Assembly: GCA_013138555.1 (NCBI GenBank)
Contig: WTCN01000146.1
Span: 1-5,327, forward strand
Reading direction: 5' to 3'
Source: Methyloprofundus sp.
GTDB lineage: Bacteria > Pseudomonadota > Gammaproteobacteria > Methylococcales > Methylomonadaceae
Length of the DNA: 5,327 nt
In this document: positions 1 through 5,327 of the stretch, piece after piece
How the letters are laid out: every line of letters begins with the position of its first letter
Numbering within the stretch: position 1 is the stretch's first letter
The notes under the pieces: generated by a model
The model's database searches: none
Seen by the model: the letters and a program-made list of their open reading frames with translations, nothing else
What the model was told of the DNA's origin: nothing
Made by a program: the position numbers and the translations under genes

Positions 1-5
1 GTAAA

Positions 6-126
6 CAATACCTTCGCCAATTTAAATTTTGGTCAAAAAATCCAATTTCAGACCTATATAGATCAATCACTTATAAATTAAAATTACACGAATAATAGCT
101 ACTTTTTCATTTTGGCGAAGGTATTG
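6..126. repeat. 15-bp perfect inverted repeat flanking an AT-rich centre
   Basis: CAATACCTTCGCCAA at 6-20 is the exact reverse complement of TTGGCGAAGGTATTG at 112-126. Two further matches lie just outside (2-3 with 129-130), interrupted by two mismatches. The 91-bp centre is AT-rich and has no open reading frame. The geometry of about 120 bp with terminal inverted repeats could be a small non-autonomous mobile element (MITE-like), or the arms of a long RNA hairpin. The window begins just outside the left arm, so I cannot check for a target-site duplication. Confidence 0.55.
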
Positions 127-138
127 GGTAAAGATTAA

Positions 139-166
139 GATATAATTATTATTTACAAAAAGGCAA
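139..166 (-). promoter_or_regulatory. Possible leftward promoter (weak)
   Basis: On the minus strand TTGCCT (161-166) and TATATC (139-144) are 16 bp apart, each matching four of six sigma-70 consensus bases. Transcription would run left, through the inverted repeat at 6-126, towards a gene beyond the window. Such matches are common by chance in AT-rich DNA, so this is only a candidate. Confidence 0.15.
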
Positions 167-212
167 AACAATTTGCGACCACCACCGTAGGACGGGACAC
201 CTTACAGCTGCT

Positions 213-267
213 CGTCCCCATGCTCTGCGTCACGGCACACAGAACATTCCGGATACGTCCCCATGCT
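213..267. repeat. 12-bp direct repeat in a GC-richer patch
   Basis: CGTCCCCATGCT occurs at 213-224 and again at 256-267, with 43 bp between the two start points. The surroundings (about 170-300) are more GC-rich than the flanking DNA. The motif resembles dispersed intergenic repeats with cores such as GTCCCCATGCTCTGCG that I recall from several gammaproteobacterial genomes. This could be a degenerate copy of such a repeat or part of a small structured RNA; the family assignment is from memory and uncertain. Confidence 0.4.
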
Positions 268-359
268 GAGCAAGGGCGTAAGAATCTTCATGACGCACTG
301 TCTTACATTGATCACCAGACTAGCTAAGCCACTTTTCTCTATTAACTTTCTTCAACATT

Positions 360-608
360 ATGCTAAAAATTCTTATTATTGTTATTTTTTTAACCATTAT
401 TGCCAGTCTTGGTACCGCCTTATACCACCTTATCACACATAAGGAAACATCAGAGAAAACGGTTAAGGCACTGACTTATCGTATTGGTATTTCCCTGGCG
501 CTGTTTATTGCCTTATCCATTGCTTTTATGAGCGGAGTTATTCAACCCACTGGAATTGGCATGCAAATGCACATGCAAAAAGCAAAAATGGCGGAGCAAA
601 ATCAATAA
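360..608 (+). CDS. DUF2909 family twin-transmembrane protein
   Basis: This 82-residue membrane protein matches DUF2909 in size, two-helix plan and position next to coxC; the molecular role of the family is not established. Helix 1 spans about residues 3-24 and helix 2 about 42-60. The loop between them (25-41) carries several Lys/Arg residues, so by the positive-inside rule it should be cytoplasmic with both termini in the periplasm. The C-terminal tail (61-82) has Met68, Met70, His71, Met72 and Met77, a Met/His spacing reminiscent of copper-binding segments. The ATG at 360 is the only usual start in frame, since an in-frame stop lies at 321-323. There is no clear Shine-Dalgarno sequence before it, so expression may be low. 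The gene converges on coxC with 60 bp between stop codons. A link to oxidase assembly is inferred from context only. Confidence 0.85.
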   Translation: MLKILIIVIFLTIIASLGTALYHLITHKETSEKTVKALTYRIGISLALFIALSIAFMSGVIQPTGIGMQMHMQKAKMAEQNQ

Positions 609-615
609 ATCAGAC

Positions 616-653
616 AAAAAAAAAGCACTACCTGTAATAGGCAGTGCTTTTTT
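616..653. terminator. Bidirectional rho-independent terminator
   Basis: A stem pairs 625-629 (GCACT) with 643-647 (AGTGC), then after one A/C mismatch 631-633 (CCT) with 639-641 (AGG), closing on a five-base loop (GTAAT). It is flanked by nine A on the left (616-624) and six T on the right (648-653), so the same hairpin has a U-tract in both directions. It sits between the convergent DUF2909 gene and coxC and should end transcription of both. Confidence 0.92.
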
Positions 654-668
654 AGGTATAAAACTCGT

Positions 669-1535
669 TTACATCAAATAAACAAAGATAAACAAGCCTA
701 ACCATACCACATCAACAAAGTGCCAGTACCACGCAGCCGCTTCGAAAACGAAGTGATTTTCCGGTGTAAAGTGACCTTTCCAGCTACGGAATAAAACAAC
801 CGATAGCATAATTGCACCAATACAAACGTGCGCACCGTGGAAGCCCGTCAGCATAAAGAAAGTAGAGCCATAAATACCAGAGCCTAAAGTCAAGCCCATA
901 TCATGGTACGCTTCCATATACTCAAGCGCCTGGAAACCAACGAATAAGAAACCTAATCCAACCGTTGCAGCCAGCCCTTTAATCAATTGAGGACGATTAT
1001 TTGCAAGCAAACCATGATGAGCCCAAGTACAAGTAACACCACTGGTCAAAAGAATCAATGTGTTAAGTAAAGGTAGGCCAAAAGCCCCCATAGGCTCAAA
1101 CTCGCCACCAATATTACCTGGACCATTGGTTGGCCATACCGCTTCAAATGAAGGCCATAACATCGCTGTTGAGCGCCCAGGACCATCGCCTATACCTGCT
1201 ATCCAGTCAATTGACAAGTTACGTGTATACCAGAGTGTACCGAAGAAAACTGCGAAAAACATGATTTCAGAAAAAATAAACCACATCATCCCCATACGAT
1301 AGGAAATTCCCACCCCATGGTTATACATACCAGATTCACTTTCATTTGCCTGCATGGTAAACCACCCTGCAAGCATTAGTATAAAAATCCCAAGTCCAAG
1401 TAACATAAAGGTAGAGCCCGCTGCATTACCGTTTAGGTAATTTGCAAAGCCTATCAATGTAGTCACCAGGCCGAGAGTCGCTGCAATCGGCCATGTTGCT
1501 TTAGCTGGAATGTAATATGCGTCTTGTGTAGACAT
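669..1535 (-). CDS. coxC: Cytochrome c oxidase subunit III
   Basis: This is the third core subunit of the aa3-type haem-copper oxidase in the inner membrane. It binds no redox metal; it stabilises subunit I and supports proton uptake into the D channel. The 288-residue length and seven predicted helices fit the family. Numbered from the ATG at 1535, visible signatures are the SEIMFF segment with the conserved Glu at 90, WAHHG near 171-175, GFHGAHV with His233 and His236, and the C-terminal YWHFVDVVWL at 270-279. A long Gly/Pro-rich loop (about 110-150) between early helices is, as I recall, typical of gammaproteobacterial forms. Two consecutive ATGs exist (1538 and 1535); the second is preferred because AGGGGA lies six bases before it but only three before the first. 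It is the last gene of the operon, closely behind cox11, and ends just before a terminator. Confidence 0.96.
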   Translation of the reverse strand: MSTQDAYYIPAKATWPIAATLGLVTTLIGFANYLNGNAAGSTFMLLGLGIFILMLAGWFTMQANESESGMYNHGVGISYRMGMMWFIFSEIMFFAVFFGTLWYTRNLSIDWIAGIGDGPGRSTAMLWPSFEAVWPTNGPGNIGGEFEPMGAFGLPLLNTLILLTSGVTCTWAHHGLLANNRPQLIKGLAATVGLGFLFVGFQALEYMEAYHDMGLTLGSGIYGSTFFMLTGFHGAHVCIGAIMLSVVLFRSWKGHFTPENHFVFEAAAWYWHFVDVVWLGLFIFVYLM

Positions 1536-1540
1536 CATTA

Positions 1541-1546
1541 TCCCCT
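1541..1546 (-). promoter_or_regulatory. Ribosome binding site of coxC
   Basis: AGGGGA on the minus strand lies in the short gap between the cox11 stop and the coxC start. Its spacing (GGGG ends six bases before the ATG at 1535) favours that codon over the ATG at 1538. Confidence 0.6.
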
Positions 1547-1548
1547 AT

Positions 1549-2079
1549 TTATTTAGTAGTATCATAAAATGTCAGCCCTAATGTCAGTCTTTTGTAGCGC
1601 TCAGGCAAGGCAGGATCAACAAGCATTTTAACTTCTAATTGTTTTGTCTCACCCGCTTCAAAAGTCTGGTTTTCGAAGCAAAAACATTCGGTAATTTTAA
1701 TATATTCTGCTGCAGGCCCAGGCGTTATACTTGATCTCGCCCTAGCTAACATGCGCTTTTTTGTGTTATTTGTAACACTGTAATTCATTTTTATCACTTC
1801 ACCTGGGTGCACTTTTATTGCAGAGCGATCAGCCTTGAACTGCAAATGAGTTCCTGCACCCGTCGAAGTAATAAATTCAAGTGTTATAGTACGTTCTAAA
1901 TCAACTGTATAATTTAGGTCAGATGAACTCTTCTTGCTTTTACCGTTAATTCCCGTAATCTCGCACAAAATATCATACAAAGGTATCAAGGCAACGGCGA
2001 ATAAAATCATTACGAACACTAAAAATAGCAAGGCTCGTACTGTTTTTTTATTCCTCTGTTCTAAATCGTCAATACTCAC
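1549..2079 (-). CDS. ctaG: Cytochrome c oxidase assembly protein Cox11/CtaG
   Basis: This copper chaperone inserts CuB into subunit I. The 176-residue protein has a short cytoplasmic N-terminus, one membrane anchor (about 14-37), and a periplasmic beta domain. The conserved juxtamembrane segment LYDILCEITGINGK places Cys39 just outside the membrane, and the copper motif CFCF is present with Cys132 and Cys134. The following segment, with QTFEAGE and VDPALP, is also typical of the family, and the length is normal. The start is GTG at 2077-2079; the first internal Met (24) lies within the anchor and is not a credible alternative. The GTG overlaps the stop of the upstream small gene (GTGA), and no strong Shine-Dalgarno precedes it, so translation is probably coupled. 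The position between coxA and coxC is usual for this gene. Confidence 0.95.
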   Translation of the reverse strand: MSIDDLEQRNKKTVRALLFLVFVMILFAVALIPLYDILCEITGINGKSKKSSSDLNYTVDLERTITLEFITSTGAGTHLQFKADRSAIKVHPGEVIKMNYSVTNNTKKRMLARARSSITPGPAAEYIKITECFCFENQTFEAGETKQLEVKMLVDPALPERYKRLTLGLTFYDTTK

Positions 2080-2174
2080 CCAGAAGTTACTCGTAAAACG
2101 GCAAAAACATAAATTGAAATTGCAATAGCCACGAGAACAGCGACAGTCAGATTGTTTTTTGTTTTAGTATTCAT
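2076..2174 (-). CDS. Small single-helix protein, likely oxidase assembly accessory
   Basis: A 33-codon frame on the minus strand (ATG at 2172-2174, TGA at 2076-2078) encodes 32 residues: a polar basic start (MNTKTKNNL), one hydrophobic helix (about residues 9-27, TVAVLVAIAISIYVFAVL), and a short RVTSG tail. The positive N-terminus suggests it faces the cytoplasm. Its stop overlaps the GTG start of cox11 by four bases (GTGA), a strong sign of translational coupling and of a real gene. Similar tiny single-helix proteins directly before cox11 are annotated in other proteobacteria as cytochrome oxidase small assembly protein; I place it there from position and shape, not from alignment. The Shine-Dalgarno is weak (only a GAG about nine bases upstream). 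No biochemical role can be read from the sequence. Confidence 0.78.
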   Translation of the reverse strand: MNTKTKNNLTVAVLVAIAISIYVFAVLRVTSG

Positions 2175-2210
2175 ATCTTGGCTCACATTAACAAATTTTC
2201 TCTTTTGAGC

Positions 2211-2247
2211 TATTCTGGCCACACAATTAAGCATGTAAGCCAGAATA
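2211..2247 (-). promoter_or_regulatory. Intra-operon hairpin between coxA and the small gene
   Basis: TATTCTGGC at 2211-2219 pairs perfectly with GCCAGAATA at 2239-2247, giving a 9-bp stem with a 19-base loop, 11 bases after the coxA stop. The minus-strand transcript has no U-run after the stem, so it is not a standard terminator. It may protect the 3' end of coxBA mRNA, mark a processing site, or partly attenuate the downstream genes. Confidence 0.5.
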
Positions 2248-2257
2248 ACACACCCGC

Positions 2258-3871
2258 CTAGAAATGTTCTGTTGGAATCTTTTCAGGGGGTGTAGAAAAA
2301 GTATGATAAGGCACTGGAGAAGGCAGAGTCCATTCTAAGCCATGCTTATGAGCATCTTCCCAAACTTCATCAGTCACTTCTTCACCTGTACCGCCTCTGA
2401 TTGTTTTAAAAATAATATAAACAAATAACAACTGGCTAAAACCAAAGATAAAAGCACCGATACTAGAGACCATATTCCAATCTGCAAATTGCACGGCATA
2501 ATCAGGAATACGACGCGGCATACCCGCCAAGCCTAAGAAATGCTGTGGAAAGAACAAGATGTTAACTGAAATAGCAGATAACCAGAAATGAAACCTGGCT
2601 AATTTTTCATCATACATATTTCCAGTCCACTTAGGAATCCAGAAATAAGCACCCGCCATAATAATAAAGACAGAGGCCGGCACTAAGGTGTAATGAAAGT
2701 GAGCCACAATAAAATAAGTATCATGATACTGGAAATCAATCGGAGCCAATGCCATCATTAGGCCAGTAAAGCCTCCTAATGTGAATAATACAACAAAAGC
2801 AATTGAAAATAGCATTGGTGCTTCAAAAGTCATGGACCCTTGCCACATGGTTGCTGTCCAGTTAAAGATTTTAACCCCGGTTGGAATCGCAATCAGCATG
2901 GTCGCATACATAAAGTATAACTCACCGGCTATCGGCATCCCGACGGTAAACATATGATGCGCCCAAACGATAAATGACAGGAATGCAATCGCTGCAGTCG
3001 CATAAACCATAGAGCTGTAACCGAATAAAGGTTTACGTGCAAATACCGGAATAATCGTAGAAGCCACCCCAAAAGTAGGCAGAATCATCACATACACTTC
3101 TGGGTGTCCGAAGAACCAGAAAATATGTTGATAAAGTACAGGATCACCACCACCTGCGGCATCGAAAAAGCTAGTATCGAAGAAACGATCCGTTAATAGC
3201 ATCGTCACCGCACCCGCGAAAACCGGCATAATAGCAATCAATAAGAAGGCAGTAATTAACCAGGTCCAAACGAATAATGGCATTTTCATCAATGTCATTT
3301 TCGGCGCACGCATATTGAAAATAGTTGCGATAATATTAATCGCTCCCATAATCGACGAGATACCCAGTAAATGCACCGAGAAAATTGCGAAGGGTAACGC
3401 AGCACCTGTTTGCAGAACTAACGGAGGATATAAAGTCCAACCACCGGCAGGCGCACCACCTTCCATAAACAAAGTACTCGCCAACATAAGTATCCCGGCA
3501 ACTAACAGCCAGAAACTCATATTGTTCATTCTTGGCAATGCCATATCAGGCGCGCCAATCATCATCGGGATCTGCCAGTTAGCAAACCCGACAAAGGCTG
3601 GCATCACAGCACCAAACACCATAACCAACGCATGCATCGTGGTCATTGAGTTAAAAAACTGCGGACTGACAAACTGCATACCCGGTTCAAACAATTCGGC
3701 ACGAATAATCAATGCCATCGTTCCACCGACAAAAAACATCGCCAATGCAAATAATAGATATAGCGTACCAATATCTTTATGGTTAGTGGTTATTATCCAC
3801 CTTAAAAAGCCTTTTTCAGGCCCGTGATCATGATGATCATCGTGTTCATGCTCAGCTATCACAGCAGACAT
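2258..3871 (-). CDS. coxA: Cytochrome c oxidase subunit I (haem a, haem a3-CuB)
   Basis: This is the catalytic subunit that reduces O2 to water and pumps protons across the inner membrane. The 537-residue protein has about twelve hydrophobic helices and all expected ligands: His80 and His393 for haem a, His391 for haem a3, and His256, His305 and His306 for CuB. Tyr260 in HPEVY is the residue cross-linked to a CuB histidine in known enzymes. D-channel residues Asp109, Asn116 and Glu258 and K-channel Thr331 and Lys334 are present, which places it in the A1 class. His383-Asp384 (Mg site) and Arg453-Arg454 near the haem propionates are also seen. The N-terminus has a His/Asp cluster at residues 8-16, seen in some relatives. 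The ATG at 3871 has AAGAGGT about eight bases upstream. It follows coxB after a 59-bp AT-rich gap. Confidence 0.98.
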   Translation of the reverse strand: MSAVIAEHEHDDHHDHGPEKGFLRWIITTNHKDIGTLYLLFALAMFFVGGTMALIIRAELFEPGMQFVSPQFFNSMTTMHALVMVFGAVMPAFVGFANWQIPMMIGAPDMALPRMNNMSFWLLVAGILMLASTLFMEGGAPAGGWTLYPPLVLQTGAALPFAIFSVHLLGISSIMGAINIIATIFNMRAPKMTLMKMPLFVWTWLITAFLLIAIMPVFAGAVTMLLTDRFFDTSFFDAAGGGDPVLYQHIFWFFGHPEVYVMILPTFGVASTIIPVFARKPLFGYSSMVYATAAIAFLSFIVWAHHMFTVGMPIAGELYFMYATMLIAIPTGVKIFNWTATMWQGSMTFEAPMLFSIAFVVLFTLGGFTGLMMALAPIDFQYHDTYFIVAHFHYTLVPASVFIIMAGAYFWIPKWTGNMYDEKLARFHFWLSAISVNILFFPQHFLGLAGMPRRIPDYAVQFADWNMVSSIGAFIFGFSQLLFVYIIFKTIRGGTGEEVTDEVWEDAHKHGLEWTLPSPVPYHTFSTPPEKIPTEHF

Positions 3872-3930
3872 AATTAATACCTCTTAAAAATACTAAATAA
3901 AGAATTCAATTCAATAACAATAATCATAGA

Positions 3931-5100
3931 TTATTCGTCATCGTCATCATCGTCATATTCGATGGCTGGAATCGCTGCCTGTAACGCTTTTACAGCAGCG
4001 GGTTGAATTGAATCTCCAACGGAATTACCCAAACCATTACGGATAAATGTTGATACTGCTGCAAAATCGACAGGATTTAGCATTTGCCCAAAAGCCGGCA
4101 TCATACCTTTACCATTTAGCATTAACTCTACTTGCGCATTCATATCACCTGTTACCACAGCACTCGCTGTAATTGCCGGAAATGTCCCTGAAATACCTGC
4201 ACCATCTGTCATATGACAAGAGGCACAGTTATTTGCATAGATACTTTCACCTTTTGCAATCAAATCTTCTTGAGACCATTCTTTTTCCGCTGCCGCTGCA
4301 TTTTCAACTGCAATGCCTTTTTGTTCAACAACCCATGCTTCATAATCAGGCTTTTCCATTGCAATCACAACAATCGGCATAAAACCATGATCTTTACCAC
4401 AAAGCTCAGTACATTGACCGCGATAGGTTCCTGCTTTTTTGATAGATGTCCAGGCTTCATTGATAAAACCAGGGTTAGCATCTTTTTTCCAGCCTAAATC
4501 AGGCACCCACCAAGAATGGATCACATCAGCCGCTGTAAATAAGAAACGGATTTTAGTATTGACCGGAACGACTAAAGGATGATCAACCTCTAATAGGTAA
4601 TTTGGTACAGACCGCGGGTCAATCCCTGAATTAAGCTGTCTCGCTTTATTACTCGCCTCATCCAGGCTACTGAAAAAATGCACCCCACTATCAAGGTATT
4701 CATATTCCCATTTCCACTGCCACCCCGTGACTTTAATGCTCATTTCTGAATCTTTAACATCATCCATTTCCAACATGACTTTAGTGGCAGGAATAGCCAA
4801 AGCAATCAAAATAACGGTTGGAATGATAGTCCAGAGTATTTCCACTTTAGTACTTTCATGGAAATTTGATGCTTCATACCCTCTCGATTTACGGTGAAAG
4901 TAGATTGAGTAAAACATAGTACCAAATACTGCGACACCTATGAATACACATACCCACAACACTACCCAGTGCAGGTCATGAACCTTCCAACTAATGTCTG
5001 TCACCCCCCTCACTAGGTCAAAAGGGTAGTTGTCCGCCTGCACTACCCCAAGGCCAATGGCCATCAGGGTCAGACCTGCGAATAATTGCTTGATTTTCAT
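3931..5100 (-). CDS. coxB: Cytochrome c oxidase subunit II with fused cytochrome c domain
   Basis: This subunit receives electrons from cytochrome c and passes them through CuA to haem a. Numbered from the ATG at 5100 (389 residues), it has a signal peptide (1-22, probable cut after VQA), two membrane helices (about 44-66 and 87-107), the aromatic GWQWKWEYEY segment (126-135), and a periplasmic cupredoxin domain. All CuA ligands are present: His195, Cys230, Glu232, Cys234, His238 and Met241. A class I cytochrome c domain follows, with CASCH (Cys292, Cys295, His296) and a probable axial Met334 in the MMPAF segment, so the enzyme is caa3-like. The protein ends in an acidic tail, six Asp then Glu (383-389). 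A GTG at 5103 is an in-frame alternative start; ATG is preferred, though the GTG is closer to the ribosome site. It is the first gene of the operon. Confidence 0.97.
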   Translation of the reverse strand: MKIKQLFAGLTLMAIGLGVVQADNYPFDLVRGVTDISWKVHDLHWVVLWVCVFIGVAVFGTMFYSIYFHRKSRGYEASNFHESTKVEILWTIIPTVILIALAIPATKVMLEMDDVKDSEMSIKVTGWQWKWEYEYLDSGVHFFSSLDEASNKARQLNSGIDPRSVPNYLLEVDHPLVVPVNTKIRFLFTAADVIHSWWVPDLGWKKDANPGFINEAWTSIKKAGTYRGQCTELCGKDHGFMPIVVIAMEKPDYEAWVVEQKGIAVENAAAAEKEWSQEDLIAKGESIYANNCASCHMTDGAGISGTFPAITASAVVTGDMNAQVELMLNGKGMMPAFGQMLNPVDFAAVSTFIRNGLGNSVGDSIQPAAVKALQAAIPAIEYDDDDDDE

Positions 5101-5110
5101 CACGGAGTAG

Positions 5111-5117
5111 CCTCCTC
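5111..5117 (-). promoter_or_regulatory. Strong ribosome binding site of coxB
   Basis: GAGGAGG on the minus strand ends ten bases before the ATG at 5100 and seven before the GTG at 5103. It is the best Shine-Dalgarno in the window, as expected for an abundant subunit. Either codon is compatible with it, so it does not fully settle the start. Confidence 0.8.
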
Positions 5118-5194
5118 TAAATTAATAATAAACTGATTGAATGTGCTTTAAAATCGTTGTGATTTGCATTTTTTCCCTTAGCAGAACTGTCCTT

Positions 5195-5223
5195 TTTATC
5201 CATATCACAAACAAACTTCACAA
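5195..5223 (-). promoter_or_regulatory. Candidate sigma-70 promoter of the cox operon
   Basis: On the minus strand TTGTGA (5218-5223) and GATAAA (5195-5200) are exactly 17 bp apart, each matching four of six consensus bases. A start near 5188 would give a leader of about 88 nt before coxB. No other gene lies between here and the right edge of the window, so the operon promoter should be in 5104-5327, but this particular site is a weak match. I saw no clear FNR-type TTGAT-N4-ATCAA box in the leader. Confidence 0.3.
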
Positions 5224-5327
5224 TTTTAACTCATGAGCCATTGCTAAGCTAGGGATGTTTTTTCTTTTTAAGCTTTAAATTTGATAATCCGACCTAGCTA
5301 TATTGCATAACTCTAAACACGCCTTAA

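Larger units (their letters stand above)
1..359. other. Intergenic region with repeats, no gene
   Basis: No open frame with a plausible start, ribosome binding site and recognisable protein is visible on either strand. The first 170 bases are AT-rich and contain a long-spaced inverted repeat. Bases about 170-300 are visibly more GC-rich and contain a 12-bp direct repeat and several short complementary segments, for example GGGAC at 194-198 with GTCCC at 214-218, and TGCGTCA at 226-232 with TGACGCA at 291-297. The promoter of the rightward DUF2909 gene must lie here, but I find no convincing -35/-10 pair close to it. A perfect TATAAT at 141-146 (+) lacks a properly spaced -35. In related clusters the next gene to the left would be SURF1 on the minus strand, so this region may also carry its promoter; that is inference. 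Confidence 0.6.

Noticed and set aside
141..146. Perfect TATAAT on the plus strand as promoter of the DUF2909 gene
   Set aside because: No -35 hexamer lies 16-18 bp upstream, and it would leave a leader of about 210 nt; the surrounding DNA is AT-rich enough for chance matches.
263..445. Possible rightward open frame starting at the ATG at 263
   Set aside because: It has no ribosome binding site, runs out of frame into the DUF2909 gene and encodes nothing recognisable.
1060..1302. 80-codon open frame on the plus strand
   Set aside because: Antisense to coxC within its conserved coding region; no recognisable domain.
1934..2128. 64-codon open frame on the plus strand
   Set aside because: Antisense to the cox11 N-terminus and the small gene; basic, low-complexity translation.
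3315..3827. 170-codon open frame on the plus strand
   Set aside because: It lies entirely antisense to coxA, whose protein is intact and highly conserved; the translation is low-complexity and resembles no family. It is a shadow of coxA.
3901..3912. GAATTC palindrome and AATTC tandem repeat between coxB and coxA
   Set aside because: Too short to form a meaningful structure and expected by chance in this AT-rich gap.
4173..4497. Two overlapping open frames on the plus strand (4173-4382 and 4213-4497)
   Set aside because: Both are antisense to the CuA and cytochrome c regions of coxB and have Cys/Phe/His-rich translations typical of reversed coding sequence.

Overview
This window holds the structural core of an aa3/caa3-type cytochrome c oxidase locus, most likely from a low-GC gammaproteobacterium. 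The arrangement coxB-coxA-small ORF-cox11-coxC, followed by a convergent DUF2909 gene, is the one I know from Pseudomonas and related proteobacteria. The protein sequences fit: a His/Asp-rich N-terminus on CoxA, a cytochrome c domain fused to CoxB, and the long loop in CoxC. I cannot name the genus from sequence alone.

Layout from left to right. Positions 1-359 have no convincing gene. They hold a 15-bp perfect inverted repeat enclosing an AT-rich centre (6-126) and a more GC-rich patch with a 12-bp direct repeat (213-267). At 360-608 (+) is a two-helix DUF2909 membrane protein with a Met-rich tail. A strong bidirectional terminator (616-653) separates it from the convergent oxidase genes. 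On the minus strand, read right to left, are coxB (subunit II with a fused cytochrome c domain and an acidic C-terminus), coxA (subunit I), a 32-residue single-helix protein that standard ORF cut-offs would miss, cox11/ctaG (copper chaperone, GTG start overlapping the small gene by 4 nt), and coxC (subunit III). A leader of about 220 bp (5104-5327) upstream of coxB probably carries the operon promoter.

How the genes work together. CoxB takes electrons from reduced cytochrome c, probably through its own haem c, into CuA. CoxA passes them via haem a to the haem a3/CuB centre, where O2 is reduced and protons are pumped. CoxC stabilises the core and supports the proton uptake path. Cox11 loads CuB into CoxA, and the small helix encoded just before it is probably an assembly accessory. 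Every catalytic residue I looked for in the three subunits is present, so the enzyme looks intact. The haem A synthesis genes (cox15, ctaB) and SURF1, often found next to this cluster, are not in the window.

I see no clearly novel system. The points most worth a second look are the small overlapping gene, the Met/His tail of the DUF2909 protein, the acidic tail of CoxB, the hairpin after coxA, and the repeats in the left intergenic region.
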